DNA of 64,000 nucleotides from Oreohelix idahoensis (Eukaryota > Mollusca > Gastropoda > Stylommatophora > Oreohelicidae): positions 558,001-622,000 of the forward strand of contig JAMPIV010005809.1 of the NCBI GenBank assembly GCA_024509875.1, given 5' to 3'. How positions within the stretch are numbered: position 1 is the first letter of the stretch; each line of letters starts with the position of its first letter. Made by a program: the position numbers and the translations under genes. Under the pieces are notes generated by a model that saw only the letters and a list, made by a program, of their open reading frames with translations, did no database searches and had not been told where the DNA came from. Of the stretch, positions 32,035 to 44,464 are shown piece after piece.

Positions 32035-34321
32035 CTCTGACGAAAACAGCGCGCCATACATTGTAGAAATTGTATGATACACTAGCCAATGGAAAGACTT
32101 CCGTATTCGTGTGTTTACTACAGCCTTGGACAGGCAAAATGGCCAGTCCTCATTTGTGCAACCGAGTGAAGGATGAGAATTAATTACATAAGTAGGAAAG
32201 AAGTACCACTTGGAAGAGGTCTCTAATTCTACAACAGGAATGTTACTGTGACCGTGTGGCCAGAAAGGTGTAATGTTAGACTGAGTAATTAGTTGTCGAT
32301 CTAGTTTACGGTGTGAATTTGTGCTCATGTTGGCATTCTCACCCGGTAATGTGCGATTTTAACGAAACACACCTTCGCCATCCGTGAAGAAGACAGACGT
32401 GTGAAATGTGGGAGACAACCATCGGTTGTTAGACATCTTGGTGCGGTCTGACACCAGAGGGAAAACACCTTGTTGAGCACAAAACCATGAGGTGTGACTC
32501 CAGGCAAGAAATATTGTGAGAATGTAATGACCAGTGGGCGAAACTTCAATTGTGGGCGTCTAGAAAGATAATCTTTACTAAAATGTGATCTCATGTCATC
32601 CAAACTGAGCATAGGACTCCTGATTTGCTCCCTAGAGAGATGGGTGGAGCTTTCCCTGACATTTTGACGTAGCTATCATATGGTACATGGTTGGAGATGC
32701 AGATTTAAACTGAAACAGTGAGAGGCTTCAGTGAGAGAGCTGAGAAGTAGCAAGATCGTTCTTGTGCAAAATGCGCCCTCATACGATAACCAACTGAGGT
32801 TTGGGCTTTTGCATAGTTGCGTCTGTGCTAAGAGAACTAACGACATAGAGAGAGTCCAGCAGTCTGTGCTGGGTTATTAGATGGTGTTACCTACATAGCT
32901 TGGTGTTGCTGTCATCTTTGACGGAGTTTCAAACGTCAATTTATTTGTCGTATTTTTTTCACCCTGGTCAAAGTTGGGTAACTATGTCTTAACTTTGCTG
33001 TGTCAGGTTGATTAGGGGTTATCTCCCCTTTTGGTTCATTCATTGTGTTTGACCAGTATTGAGATAGGGTCAAAGGTACATAGTTCTGGGCTATGTGCCC
33101 ATGCGCAGTTTTTGAGCGCCAAGAGTTAGACTTCCGTCAGGTAGAGATGTGAACTGGCTTCTGTGGGACGTGAATGTCCGTTGTATTTTAGGGAAGGAAA
33201 ATCTTCGAAGTGACTGCGTTGTCAGTTTTCCCCAGTGATTTACTGTACGTCAGGAATGACGACAGTGTTGTTTCTTGTGTTCTGAAGATTCTTTTCAAGG
33301 TAACACCGACTTTATCATTATTACGCATTCGGTTGCAGAACTTGTTAAAGGCTTACCTAGCCTGTGGGAACAGCTCACAGTTCCTATAATGCAGAACCTA
33401 TATTTTGTGATCGAGGTAGCCATTTAAGACTATTCGTTTTCATTTGATCAGAAGTCCAGTGACGAAGTTATATATGGTGGAAACCGCAGGTTGGCGGTAT
33501 ATTTATACAAACATTATAGCAGGGTTTATGCAACCTGCTTATGAAGAATACACAGCTGACGTCATATCGAGGCCCTGTGTTATGGCCACTATTCTACAGC
33601 ATGAAAAGATGTAACTGGCGTGTTATGCCAAGTTGAACGACAGCCCTGGTAATAGGATTACATGAGTTAAGGGCTCGTCTTTTGTATGATGGAGTTATTA
33701 AGGTATCTGACGCGTTCAGTCAGGGATACCAAAGCGGCATTGTGAACTATAGCTTAAAGAACATACCACTATTGACCATGCCCACATAATTGAATGTTTA
33801 CCAGCCTTAAAATGCCTGATATGTACCAAGCGATTTCAGTTAACATGATCCTGCTTACATTGACTGTTCCTGTATGATACTACTGTTAGTCCTGTGAATA
33901 AATGTGTGAACTGTTACCAGTAGTGGCAACCATCATTGGCTTCAGTACGAGTGTGACTGGGTGCACTGTTTACCATACATGAGCCTACGCACATTCGCGA
34001 CTACACACCCATGTCTCTCATCATCATCGTAAAAGAACCATGTATGCTGTCAGATCTTCACTGCACCATTACACTGTTCAGGTGACATCAACACGCATAC
34101 CTGGCCAACTACACAACTAAATTTACATCACGCATAAAAACGAACTAACACTTGGTTATATGGTGTTGCTTAGGAATTGTCTTCAAAGTAAACTTGTGGA
34201 CAACATTGTTTTCTGTATGATTCATGTGCAACCTGATAGGGTTTCATTAATAAAAGTGGGACCCCTGTCATCAAGAGTTTTTCTGTGACTGCGGAACGTG
34301 TGTGAAAGTAGGCCAGAGAGA
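32035..34321. other. Unassigned, probably 5' LTR and leader of element A
   Basis: No gene. The position upstream of gag A means that this region or part of it should hold A's 5' LTR and leader. An AATAAA lies at about 33897-33902, followed by TGGCAACC at 33924, a possible LTR end and primer site, but this is not firm. Confidence 0.3.
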
Positions 34322-34491
34322 GTGACGACAACATTACACACGAATCCTTATTCTTCTTCACACATCGTCTTCGCACTGTCACAAATGGCGTCGTCGGCAG
34401 GCTTTAGTGACGACAACATTACACACGAATCCTTATTCTTCTTCACACATCGTCTTCGCACTGTCACAAGAGGCGTCGTCGACAGGATACT
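34322..34491 (+). repeat. Tandem duplication of an 85-bp unit in leader of element A
   Basis: GTGACGACAACATTACACAC starts at 34322 and again at 34407. The units are nearly identical up to the GGCGTCGTCG block and differ by a few bases afterwards. Non-coding, upstream of gag A. Confidence 0.9.
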
Positions 34492-34635
34492 GACAGACAG
34501 TGTAGTATAGAGTCATGCGCGGAATGTTCAATGCTGCAAGAAAGCACTACAACCATTGATACCACAACTAAACCTTGCAAGAGTATTACAACAACCAGCA
34601 CAGACTGAGCAGCACATCTGCCCAGTACATCTCCC

Positions 34636-34795
34636 CAGTGAAGATTCGCACCACCATAGGCCCAGAAAAGAAACGCACCACGTTACATGAAGATTCGAAG
34701 CACCATAGGCCCATTGAAGAGTCGCACCAACGTAGGCCAGGTGAAGAGTTGCACCAACGCAGGCCCAGAGAAGAATCATACCCCCGTACATCCAT
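34636..34795 (+). repeat. Degenerate short tandem repeats (about 26-32 bp)
   Basis: Successive units are built on GAAGAGTCGCACCAAC followed by a TAGGCCCA-type block, five or six times with substitutions. No frame is conserved across units in a way that proves coding. Part of the leader of element A. Confidence 0.7.
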
Positions 34796-35141
34796 TGAAT
34801 ATATTATCAAGCCAGGGACCAGCCGTTTGCAGTTATATCAATTTTCCTACAGTAGTATCCCTGCTAATGATACTCCATCACAACAAACAGGAACACCATT
34901 GCTACGCGAGTGTTATTATGCCAAACCAGTGGCAGACCTACCATGATTGACATTCAGCCAGAGACTCAATCGTAACACCAGGCAGCACCTGAAACTGTTA
35001 CAGGCCACAACAGCGAAGAGAAGACAAGAGCAAGCAAAAAGAAATAAGAGACACTTTCTACTATTTATTGTAATATTATAATAAGTGTTTTCTTTCCATC
35101 TGTTTTTGCATTGTATTGTACTAGGTTAGGGTAGAGCAGTG

Positions 35142-35574
35142 ATGTCAACTCAATGCGCAGACGCAACATGCCGGTCAGAGCCTGGGAGAACCTCGACAGC
35201 TGGAGGTGGCTCCAGTGAAGAAATCCTCACACCAGGAAAGAACCAGATATACGTGATGGTGCCGGAGGTAAGAAGATTTGGTGAAAAGGCAGGCCCCACT
35301 TGGCAAGAGTTTGTGAAGGAGGTAAAAGCTGCATGGAAGGTAGGGCCCTTAACTGTAGAAGATAGGTTAGACATTGTGTGGAATAATGTTACACCAGTGG
35401 TCTCTAGGGAATTACGGATACGTGGCGGAGCCAAGGCCAGCCCTGAGAAGTTACTCGAAATAGTGGAAGAAGCCTACAGTGAACGACAACTAGTCAATGA
35501 GATGACTAGGGGTTTCTATGCCATGAGACAGGGGCCTAGCTTATCAGTAATGGAATTCTCTCACATGTTGCATG
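35142..35574 (+). pseudogene. Gag of LTR element A, 5' part
   Basis: ATG 35142 opens a frame of 144 codons before the insertion of element B. The N-terminal 35 residues are Ser/Gly/Thr-rich. Then comes a helical domain with PTWQEFVKEVKAAW, EDRLDIVWNNV and SPEKLLEIVEEAYSERQ. The frame reads into the target CATG and resumes at 55536 without a shift. It has no database-recognised motif that I can name with certainty, but its helical capsid-like pattern, downstream coiled coil and position behind a long leader fit a retrotransposon Gag. Four bases, CATG at 35571-35574, are duplicated at 55532-55535. Confidence 0.65.
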
Positions 35575-36549
35575 TGTGATAGTTTCAATTGATTGTCAAC
35601 CCAGATTCTTTTGCTTGTGTGATTGTTGTTATGTTGACCCTTGTGTATGTTCTCAACTTAATGATGACCGTAATGTCCTTGTCTTATGTTCACAGGCCGT
35701 AATTGTAGGCTCCGTACATTTGTGGCCTACCTTGTTCCTATAACTACTGAATGAGATCAAATTATCTGCCAATTATAATACTTGAAAGGACTTGACGACT
35801 CAGAGCTGACAACCAAAGTTCTTTATTAGTTGTCAAGGAACCTATTCACAAATTGGCTCTTCCGAGCCTGATTATCAATAAATATACATATGAGACTTCA
35901 TTGATGACACTCCCACATCACTTACTGCACTGGTCAGGAACTAATGTTATTATCTCCTGAATTAGCTCAGGATCTCTGCTGTCTACTTTGTTATTCTATC
36001 CATCCATCACTACTACACATCACTGATTAATGGGCTGTTCTCAATCTATTAAAGTAAGCTTCGAAGTATTGTCTGGGTAAACTTCCAGTGCTGGTAACTT
36101 ATTCCTAGCTATAAACTGTTCCTAGAAAATCTTCTACACGTCCGACACTGGACTACAGTTCTAACACTTTTCTTTGTCTATCCACGCACGTTAAATATGC
36201 GAGTGTTTACATACCAGGATGAACTGCTGGCGTTATTTACTGGGCACCGCTCGACATGAAAAACTATTTGTTCTGGAAATATCTTACATCAATCTTCTTC
36301 TCTTCTTCTCTGCACACTGCAGCAGTACCATAAGCAACATGGCACTTCAGCTGTCCATAACATGGTAGATGGTCGTTACGGTTAGTCTAATTTCTAACCC
36401 GCTCTCAGCTGACGACCATTGAAGAGTGATCTCTGCTCTTCCCCCCAGCTCACTTATTTCTCGTGCTCCGGTGACGTCAGAGCTAAGTCTTACTACTCAT
36501 AAATTATTCTTACATATTCCTATCCAAGTTCTCTCCCTTTCCTATCACA
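35575..36549 (-). repeat. 3' LTR of element B
   Basis: 975 bp, bounded by TGTGATAG and CTATCACA, a perfect 8-bp terminal inverted repeat. From 35662 to the end it aligns with 54651-55531 with only scattered differences; the first 90 bp are diverged. Confidence 0.95.
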
Positions 36550-36566
36550 TTACCTCCCCTATCCTA
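36550..36566 (-). promoter_or_regulatory. Polypurine tract of element B
   Basis: On the minus strand AGGATAGGGGAGGTAA directly abuts the LTR start TGTGATAG. Such a tract primes plus-strand DNA synthesis. Confidence 0.85.
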
Positions 36567-38174
36567 AAAAAATATTTGTCACTGGGGACAAATTTTTCTC
36601 TCCCCATAATTACTACACCTACTTCTACCCTAATCTTAATATGTCTACTTCCGTGACCAGTACTACAATACATACGCATTTAAATCAAATATATATCATC
36701 ATTCTACTCACATGGAATAATCCATTATATGTTCATCGTCATCTTCCTACTACCTCATCAGATTGTAGTCATGTGATGCTGACCACAAAACATAATCTCT
36801 AATCACTTCTAACTGTGACCTATTTATACCTTGTACACTTCTTTCATCCACAATTTATTATATCTTTCACACTCCATTTTCACTCTTAACCTCACCATTC
36901 CCTACTTTGTTTCTGAGCTCAACATTTTAACATTTGCTGTCATATCCAAATCTATCTGTCTACCATTGTAAGTCATTCCATCATAACCTACCGAGCATCA
37001 TCCTACCCGTACTCACTTTCTTATTTACTTTTTCTGTAGTTAACACGTTTTCACACAATATACTGTAACTGCCTGTTACACTTAATTTATAATGTATACC
37101 ATCGTTTGTGACCCATTTAACCATCATGGTGTCACTGATTCTTTATTCTTGCTATCCCCCTTGGCCAACTTCCACCTATCTGTTGGACCTAAAAAAAATT
37201 ATGTGGTCCCCAATATCTTTACTCATCTGCTATTACTTTTATTTTCACATGTCTCTGCACTCATCTGTCCCGCTTTCCATATTCGTGTTTTTCAATCTCT
37301 TTTTTCCCCTTTTCTTCTGTCCCTCATTACCTTCTGCCCTTTTTTTTTCGTAAAACTTCTCTACTGTACTCTTGTCTGTCCTCCCCCTATGTCTTCTCCA
37401 ATCTTCAACATTTTGTTCTACCTTCACCATGGCTTGTTAATTATTCCTCTCCTCTAAGCTTCTCAATTCTCCCATATTCCATTTTCCTCATGGCTTGTCT
37501 TCACCATCTTCCTCTGCTCCTTTCACCATGTTCGTCTGCTCCTTTCATCATTTTCCTCTGCTCCTCATCTCTTCCGACATTTCCCATGTCTTTTCTTTCT
37601 CTACTATTATCGTCCATCTCCCATGGCCCCTATTCGGAATTCTCTATACTCGAGTCCTAATTATTCTCTCTACACTGCAGTAGTCTATCGTTCAGACCTA
37701 CCCAGCTTCTTAATATGTTCAGTGTAAACCGATTGCATCTAGTTTTCCCACAACTAGACTCCCGCTGCAATGTTCTACTTCTCTCCTTCTCACCCATGTA
37801 TCTCCTCTACCTCTTGTTCCCTCATTGGAACTGTACTCCCCAATTTCTCAATCATAACTCTCTATTCATCTCCAATTATTTCTCACCATCACTTATTTCT
37901 CCATATATCTATCTTCATTATTCCTACCGTCGTCACCACGGCTTTTCCTATAATTTCGCCCATACTACCATGGCCTCAAATCTACCCCTTACCTCTCTCT
38001 TACTCATCTCCTCCTATACTGCAGTACCCTATTGGTCAGGTGTACTCAGTTTACCTAATATATGCGGTATAGACCAATCATACTTGTCTCTAAGACCCGC
38101 AATCACCGCCATCTTATACCGTATATGTTATGCTATGCCTCTCCTCTCATATCCTCCTGCTACTCTCTACTCAC
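36567..38174 (-). other. Purine-rich 3' non-coding region of element B
   Basis: About 1.6 kb with strong strand asymmetry: C/T-rich on the plus strand, hence A/G-rich in the sense of B. Frames on both strands are low-complexity and show no signal peptide or membrane segment typical of an envelope gene. Motifs such as CTGCAGTA recur near 37673 and 38020. It may be a 3' untranslated region or a decayed third gene. Confidence 0.5.
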
Positions 38175-39283
38175 TTATTTCATGAGCAATTTAAGCATCT
38201 CCAATGCTAACTGTTGTTTTTCAACTCCTTGTGCCTCCTTTATTTCTCCCTTATTTTGTACTTCGCCGCCCGCCTGACTGGGCTCCTCTACTCTTCTAAC
38301 CTCGTCAACATCTCCCGAGTTTCTCTCAACCTCCTTACTTCTTACTCCATCAACCGTTTGCTTCGGTTCCTCTTCTACTGTTTCAACTCTTATTTTCCCT
38401 GAGTTTCCCTCAGGTTCTCTACTCTTTAACTCGTCGCTGCCTCGACCTCTACTTGTACGTTCTCTTTCCTTATTTCTCGTCTTTGACTCCTTTCTATTAC
38501 TAGATCGGTATCTCCTTCGATCCTTAGTAGTTTCTCTACTTCTACTACTATTTCTATTAGCTTCTCGGCTCTTGGATCGGTAATCCCTACGATCCGTATC
38601 TCTTCTTCTATATCTCAGCCTATCTCGGCTCTTAGATCGGAAATCCCCTCGATCCGTATTTCTCCTAATCTCTTCCTCTCTGCTTCTATCTCTCAGCCTC
38701 TCTCGGCTCTTGGATCGGTATTCCCCTCGATCTGTATTTCTTCTCTCTTCGTTTTTCAACTCTTCATGTTTTCTATCCACATATTCGCAAAACGCCTCTA
38801 TATCTTCCTTCTCTCTCCTATTACTATTTCCTGCCTTATTCTTCTTATTAGATCTCACATCTACCTGTTCTACCTGTCTCAACTTTTCGAGGCGCCTTCT
38901 ATAATCTGATGAATTGTCTGAAGACGACCAACATCTCCTCGTCTTTTGTGTACTCCCTTCCACTATCTCTCTTCTATGGAATTTCCGTTTGCTATGTCTG
39001 TGACGCTCGTCACTCTCCTCAGACGACGTACTGTCTGAGTCACTTGACATCGATAACTCTTCTGGAGTTCTTCTCCGTCTGCTCCTATTTTCTACATAAT
39101 TGATCGTTTTCCGACCCTTTCCTCGTGTTGGTCTATCCTCTTCTTGTGTTTCCCTGTGTCTGCCTCTCCACTTCGGACGTACTTGCATTTGTGCTGTATT
39201 TCTTATCTTCGCGAGTGGCATATTGTATTCTGACGAATCGTCGGATGACGTATAATATCTCTTCTTTCCACGTCTAATGTCTC
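38175..39283 (-). pseudogene. C-terminal RS/RD/E-rich extension of the element B Pol frame
   Basis: The minus frame is open from the insertion point of D (39283) to a stop at 38175, about 368 codons. It reads in phase from the frame ending at 48009-48014 on the other side of D once one GTCTC copy is discounted. It is low-complexity: Ser/Asp clusters (SSDDSSEY, SSDSDS), repeated RSKSRERLRDR-type blocks, and a Glu/Val/Lys-rich end. Standing alone it looks like an SR-rich host protein, but continuity with the integrase frame makes it the tail of B's polyprotein. Function is unknown; nucleic-acid binding is conceivable from the RS/RD repeats. Confidence 0.75.
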
Positions 39284-40379
39284 TGTAGCCGCCCTGTTTC
39301 TTGCTTGTGTTAACCGCTGACTAGAGGACACCAAAGGTGTGGTGTAATGTTGACGGTCCACAATAAGGCGGTCATCTTTATACTTGAAAATATACGCGAA
39401 TGTCGTTTTACTGGAATGTGAATCCGGGAACTTCAATAATTGGGCACATCAACTAGTGCCAATACGGACATGGACGAACTCATCATGTCAACTTGCAACA
39501 TCATTTTATTTGGACGAAATACGTGGACGAGAACACAGGAAAACAGTACCCACACAATGGTTTCACAGTTCAAAATTACATGGGGCATATATGGATACAG
39601 TACTTGTAGGATCATAGTTCCTTCATATAATATAATGGTTTGACCTTGCGTCGGTGATGAAACTTATAAGGTCATCCGTACAACAAATCTAGGGATGCAT
39701 ATTTCGACACTATCCTATAACATTGTTCTGATACATATTTAGCCTGGTATCTTTAAACATTTAGGATTCCTGCATACGTTATGTGTGAAATGACAATAAA
39801 AGGTTAAGTACTGTTTAACCTCTCTTCATCGCCGCGTCACGTACGACGGCGTTCCCATAATCCAAATCAATAAGACGAAATGACGGAGCAATGAAAATCC
39901 TTTAAAATATCAGGATACTTTCAGTGCAGTACCGAGTTGATCCATTATAACCCCTTAGCGAGAAGGGACTAGCTAGATGCCAACGAAGGATACAGTCACT
40001 AAAGTCTAATAACCTATACAATGATTACAATAACTGGATATGACTTACGTATCGTGTAAGCCGACAATGGCTTCTATTAAGAAGTCCTGTCCCAGAATAC
40101 TTTTACCCCAAACACGATGGGTACACAATAGAATATACACAGACTCCATGTCTGGCATGAGATGCGGCTTGTTTTTTGAACGCTCCTACGTCATCTGGCT
40201 TGTTTGGTAACAAGCGCGCCCGCAGATACCCATACACAAAATTGTGCATTTACGTGCGCGATAAATGAACTATACATAAAATAACACCCACCTAATTTGG
40301 TGCTTACTCACTTAACAAAAGTAGGACCTGATGACTACTTGAGAATGTTAAGGACTCATAAAGCATAAAGGAGGCAACA
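39284..40379 (-). repeat. 3' LTR of element D
   Basis: Sense ends are TGTTGCC and GGCTACA. It contains short frames on both strands also present in the other LTR; these are not genes. Confidence 0.95.
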
Positions 40380-40835
40380 GCTTCCTTACCACCGAACGCA
40401 AAAAATTTAATTCTATTAAATTTTTTTCTTTAATTAACGCGGAGAGGTGAATCAAGTTAACAACTATATATATAATAATACATGATATGTATATTAATCA
40501 ATAATAAGAGAATGAATGTAAAATCAAATTCAACTCAACTCAGCAACAAATGATATGCACAAAAGCATATCATCACCTTGACCAACTTTGGCACAAAGTG
40601 GAAGAAATGAAAGAAATTAAAACATTTAGGATGATTAAATGAAACCAAATGCAACAACAATTTTTAAAAAATCATGGTAATACATGAATTTAAATGAAAA
40701 GATAAGAATGTATCACGAATGAGTCACTGTTTATGTATCATATCGATTCCAGTGAATGTTCCAACATTATACACTTGACTAGGTAGACACAAAATGTTAC
40801 TGTTGTGACGAATTATAGTTCAATGATCGTAGTGT
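40380..40835 (-). other. 3' untranslated region of element D
   Basis: AT-rich, no coding potential. The sense sequence next to the LTR is GGTAAGGAAGC, a short purine-rich stretch that may be the plus-strand primer. Confidence 0.6.
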
Positions 40836-42293
40836 TTATAAATGCGACGTTGTATGCGTAGAGTGATCATTCTCTGTACAGCGTAACAACTCGTCTGATT
40901 CACTCGGGCAGCGGGAAAGAATGTCCGCCAAAACATTCTGCGATCCAGGTATTGCCCGTATGGTAAAACAGTATGGCTGCAGGGATATCGCATATCTTGT
41001 GGATTTGGCTGACTTGACGTCTTTCGTATTCAAAGCAGTAAGTGCTTTCTGATCAGACTCAACAAAGAAGTGTGATCCAAGGAGATATCGCTGGAGTTTC
41101 GTTATCGACCACACGAGAGACAAAAGTTCCTTGTCGAGCATCGAGTACTTTTGTTCAGTTGATGTAAGTTTCCTCGACACATACAGTACCGGGTGCAAGG
41201 TGCCTTCGTATTCCTGGAGCAATACACTTCCAATGCCGTAACTAGACGCGTCGCTGCGTAATATGAAAGGAAGGTTTGCATTAGGTAATCGTAAAACAGG
41301 AGCTCTTGAAAAAAATGCCTTGATGGTGTCTAACGTGATTTGATGTTCTTCCGACCACCGAATCACGTTAGCTGCGCCCTTCTTTAACAAAGAAGAGAAA
41401 GGTGCAGTAATAGTTGAAAGATGAGGTATGAATTTAGCATAAAATTGAATCAACCCCAACAAAGATCTTACTTGTTTCTTTGTTTTTGGTGTAGTAATGT
41501 TTAGGATCTTAGAGACATTACTGTCCTCAGTGTATAACCGACCGTGACCAACGCGGTGACCTAAAAATGAAATTTCGTGAAAACCCACGAAAGCTTTCGA
41601 TGGTTTAGCCGTTAAGTTACATGACCGTAACGTAGACAGTAATGTTTTCAATCCAGTAATATGTTCACCCCATGTGTCATTAAAGAGACAAATGTCATCA
41701 ATGTATGTAATGACATCGGGACGATGAGATAGTATGTGACGCATCATGCGTACAAATGTAGCAGGTGCGTTTACTAAACCGAATGGCATAAAATTATATT
41801 GGAATAATCCACGTGGAGTAGAAAAAGCAGTGAGTGGTTTTGCCCTTTCTGTCAACGGTACTTGCCAATATCCCTTTGAGAGATCAAGTTTAGTGAAGAA
41901 AGTGGAGTTAGACAGTTTGACCAATAAATCTTCTAACAAAGGTAATGGTTCCGCATCAAACTGGGTAAGTTTGTTTAACTTTCTATAATCCACACAAAGA
42001 CGAATATTGTTATCTTTCTTTCTAATTATTACCATAGAACTAGAATAAGGTGATGTAGATGGTTCAATTATTTTTAATTTTAGCATCTCATCCAATTCCT
42101 TATCAACCTGAGAACGAAAGTGCAAAGGGATAGGGTATGGACGGATTCGAATAGGTGTGTCGTCAGTCAATAGAAGGTCATGCTGAATAACTGACGTACG
42201 CCCTGGAATGTCAGTGAGAACATCTTGAAATGACTTAAGAACAGCAGAAACTTGCTGATGTTGATCAGCCGAAAGATCAGTAGAAATAGTCAC
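40836..42293 (-). CDS. pol: Element D reverse transcriptase-RNase H
   Basis: A 485-codon frame, in phase with the integrase part but separated from it by TAA at 42366-42368. Gypsy-type RT motifs: LCVDYRKLNKLT (about 99-110), TKLDLSKGYWQ (134-144), the FGLVNAPATF block, the YIDD catalytic motif (197-200) and FLGHRV. RNase H follows with RSDAS (D348), DKEL (E389), ESDQKAL (D414) and the final ADILSR (D457). All catalytic residues are present. It copies genomic RNA into DNA and removes the RNA strand. The frame ends about 456 bp before the 3' LTR, and no integrase follows, which confirms the unusual order. Confidence 0.9.
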   Translation of the reverse strand: MTISTDLSADQHQQVSAVLKSFQDVLTDIPGRTSVIQHDLLLTDDTPIRIRPYPIPLHFRSQVDKELDEMLKLKIIEPSTSPYSSSMVIIRKKDNNIRLCVDYRKLNKLTQFDAEPLPLLEDLLVKLSNSTFFTKLDLSKGYWQVPLTERAKPLTAFSTPRGLFQYNFMPFGLVNAPATFVRMMRHILSHRPDVITYIDDICLFNDTWGEHITGLKTLLSTLRSCNLTAKPSKAFVGFHEISFLGHRVGHGRLYTEDSNVSKILNITTPKTKKQVRSLLGLIQFYAKFIPHLSTITAPFSSLLKKGAANVIRWSEEHQITLDTIKAFFSRAPVLRLPNANLPFILRSDASSYGIGSVLLQEYEGTLHPVLYVSRKLTSTEQKYSMLDKELLSLVWSITKLQRYLLGSHFFVESDQKALTALNTKDVKSAKSTRYAISLQPYCFTIRAIPGSQNVLADILSRCPSESDELLRCTENDHSTHTTSHL

Positions 42294-42365
42294 GTCATTC
42301 CAACTTTCAGTAGGATGAAGTGGTACTACCGGTATGGGTAATGGTACATCATGAAAAGAAGATTC

Positions 42366-43361
42366 TTATTTTTGAATTACAGACAAAGAAGAATAGTGTT
42401 GGATAGGAGGTGTAGGATAATCAGTAGCTTGAAATACTGACTGAAGATAGTCAGGACGAGAGTAGTATTCCTTTAACATATTGATATGAAAGGTTTTATG
42501 TTTTCCTATGACATCGACAACATAATCGACATCTGAGATTCTCGATATTATTTTAAAAGGACCTCTCCAGGTAATGAGTAGACGATTGTCTTTACAAGGT
42601 AGTAAGACATATGCCTCATCACCAGGAAGAAGCTGGCGAAGACGTCTATACCTGTTTGCAAAAAGTCGAGCTTTTTCTTTAGCTTGTTCTGATGATGTGG
42701 TAGCTAGTCTACACGCATCTATAATTCTTTTCCTTAAAGAAATCACATACTCGTAAGAAGATTGAGTTTCATCTGTGATATTCTCTTCAGTAAGTAAGTC
42801 GTGTAATAACGACATTGGACCGCGCGGTTGAACGACGAAGACCAATTGAAAAGGAGAAAATCCAGTAGCTTCATTTTGTACTTCGCGGTACGCAAAAAGA
42901 GCAGCCGGTAGGACTCAATCCCAATTTTCAGGATGGTCCTGAGTAATCTTTCCTAACAGTTGTTTGAGTGTCCTATTCTGACGCTCAATTAATCCGTTGG
43001 ACATAGCATGATAAATCGAACTAAGAGATCTATTTATGCTCAATAAATTCATGACCTGGGACATAGATTCAGATATGAATTGAACACCATGATCAGATAA
43101 GATCTTCCGAGGAAAACCTATTCGTGAAAAAATCAACCACAATGCCTCTGCAACACTAGCAGATGAAGTATTCTTCAGAGGTATGGCCTCAGGCCAACGA
43201 GTACACATATCAATACAAGTGAGAATATGTGTATGTCCTCTTGCAGAAGGTTGCATAGGACCAATTATATCAATTGCCATTTTCTCAAATGGAGAATCAG
43301 AATGTCTGCAGCCTGAATCGGAGCTGCGTGGTATGGACCACGTACTTTGACTTCCTGACAT
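42366..43361 (-). pseudogene. pol: Element D integrase core and C-terminal domain
   Basis: 43361-42915 has the DDE core: IDIIGPM, SDHGVQF and a glutamate in NGLIERQNRTL. A TGA at 42915-42917 (where NWD is followed by the stop) interrupts the same frame, which continues to 42366 with RRLRQLLPGDEAYVLLP and WRGPFKII..HINMLKEY, the C-terminal GPF-type module of gypsy integrases. A frameshift near 43280 separates this from the zinc-binding domain upstream. The domain inserts viral-like cDNA into the genome. The frame flows directly into RT downstream. Confidence 0.85.
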
Positions 43362-44464
43362 GTCACACAGGAGCGGCAGTAGATATTGACATCTCTATGA
43401 ATGCCTGGCCAATAGAATGCCGACAGCACTCTAGATTTGGTTCTAGAAAACCCCATATGACCCGCACATTGAGAGTCGTGCGCATGATGTAATATACGAG
43501 CTCTCATAGATGTAGGTACTAAGATTTGAGAACGTACGGATGAATCAGCATCTCGTACCACTCTCACCAATATGCCATTCTTTATTATAAATCTATGTTT
43601 AGATCCTGTATTTGTATTATTAACAGTCCTATTAGCTAACTGAAAATTTTTTTTCATAGAAGTATCATTTTTTTGTAATGTTATAAATGACTCCCGTGAA
43701 ATAGGATTGTCAACATCATCATTAACGTTAACCGTAGGTACAGAAGGTGTATTCTGCAACATATCATGAGATTGTGCTCTAGTCACAACTGCATTTGCAG
43801 TATGTATATATCGCTTTTCCCAATTAGCTATTTGCTGTGGGGTACACTCTTTTATGCCATGTATGCGACCCAAAATTATGTCACTAACTGGCGCTGGGAG
43901 TAAACAAGCATGTATATTCCCTGAAAAAAATGGAGTGTGAATATTAATAATAGCAGTGGGGAACGTTTCCACAGTCCCTCCGAAAGTCACACACTTGACT
44001 GTTTTTCCAGTAGCACAAGAAGGATCTACCAAAGAGTTTCTGACGCCGATCGTGGAGCAGCCTGAATCAAAAAGAACAGAGCATGGAATAGAATTTAAAA
44101 AACCCCTATTTAATTTAAGGCTTCCTGTTCCATCGTGAGTAGCTGACGTGGCCGTACACACCGCTAGTAGACTGGGTAACACATGTCCGCAACGGAGCGT
44201 CGTGATCGCCTTGGGCTGGAACAGAGTTTTGCATTCTTGGCAACATTTTACCTGTTCATAATCAATAGAGCAAGACATAGCATTATGGATGTCAGTATTC
44301 GTGTTATGCTCTTTGTTACCTTGTGTGTCAATCATAGCTACATTAGATTGATGGCGTGGCCCCCTGCTCGAAGATCTATCTCTTCGACGCGATCGATTCT
44401 GACTATCATTTCTAAAATCGCCATTATTACCATTTCTGCTTGGGTTAACATATTGGTTAGAACG
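43265..44464 (-). pseudogene. pol: Element D protease and integrase zinc-binding region
   Basis: In phase with gag after a TAG stop (44465-44467). Counting from the ATG at 44335, the protease signature is CSVLFDSGCS (catalytic D about residue 90) with DIILGR further on. The integrase HHCC module follows near residue 290: HHAHDSQCAGHMG and CRSCVTCQ. The first 60 residues include a Cys-rich stretch (KCCQEC..LRCGH) of unknown role. The frame ends by frameshift near 43280 just as the integrase core begins. Confidence 0.85.

Noticed and set aside
34322..34491. CRISPR-like repeat array
   Set aside because: Only two 85-bp units with no spacers, in a eukaryotic retrotransposon leader.
35142..35574. 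Host gene exon
   Set aside because: Continues in phase at 55536 after a transposon insertion, lies behind a repeat-rich leader and has Gag-like helical and coiled-coil layout; no splice signals are needed.
37092..38185. Hydrophobic plus-strand frames of 100-156 codons
   Set aside because: Produced by C/T-rich sequence (Leu/Ser/Phe-rich translation) in the antisense of element B; no real domain.
38175..39221. Stand-alone SR-rich host protein on the minus strand
   Set aside because: The frame is open upstream of its first ATG to the D insertion site and joins in phase with B's integrase frame, so it is the 3' part of a retrotransposon frame.
40836..44335. Copia-type element, because integrase precedes RT
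   Set aside because: RT, RNase H and integrase C-terminal module are gypsy-type in motif sequence; the Gmr1-like explanation fits better.
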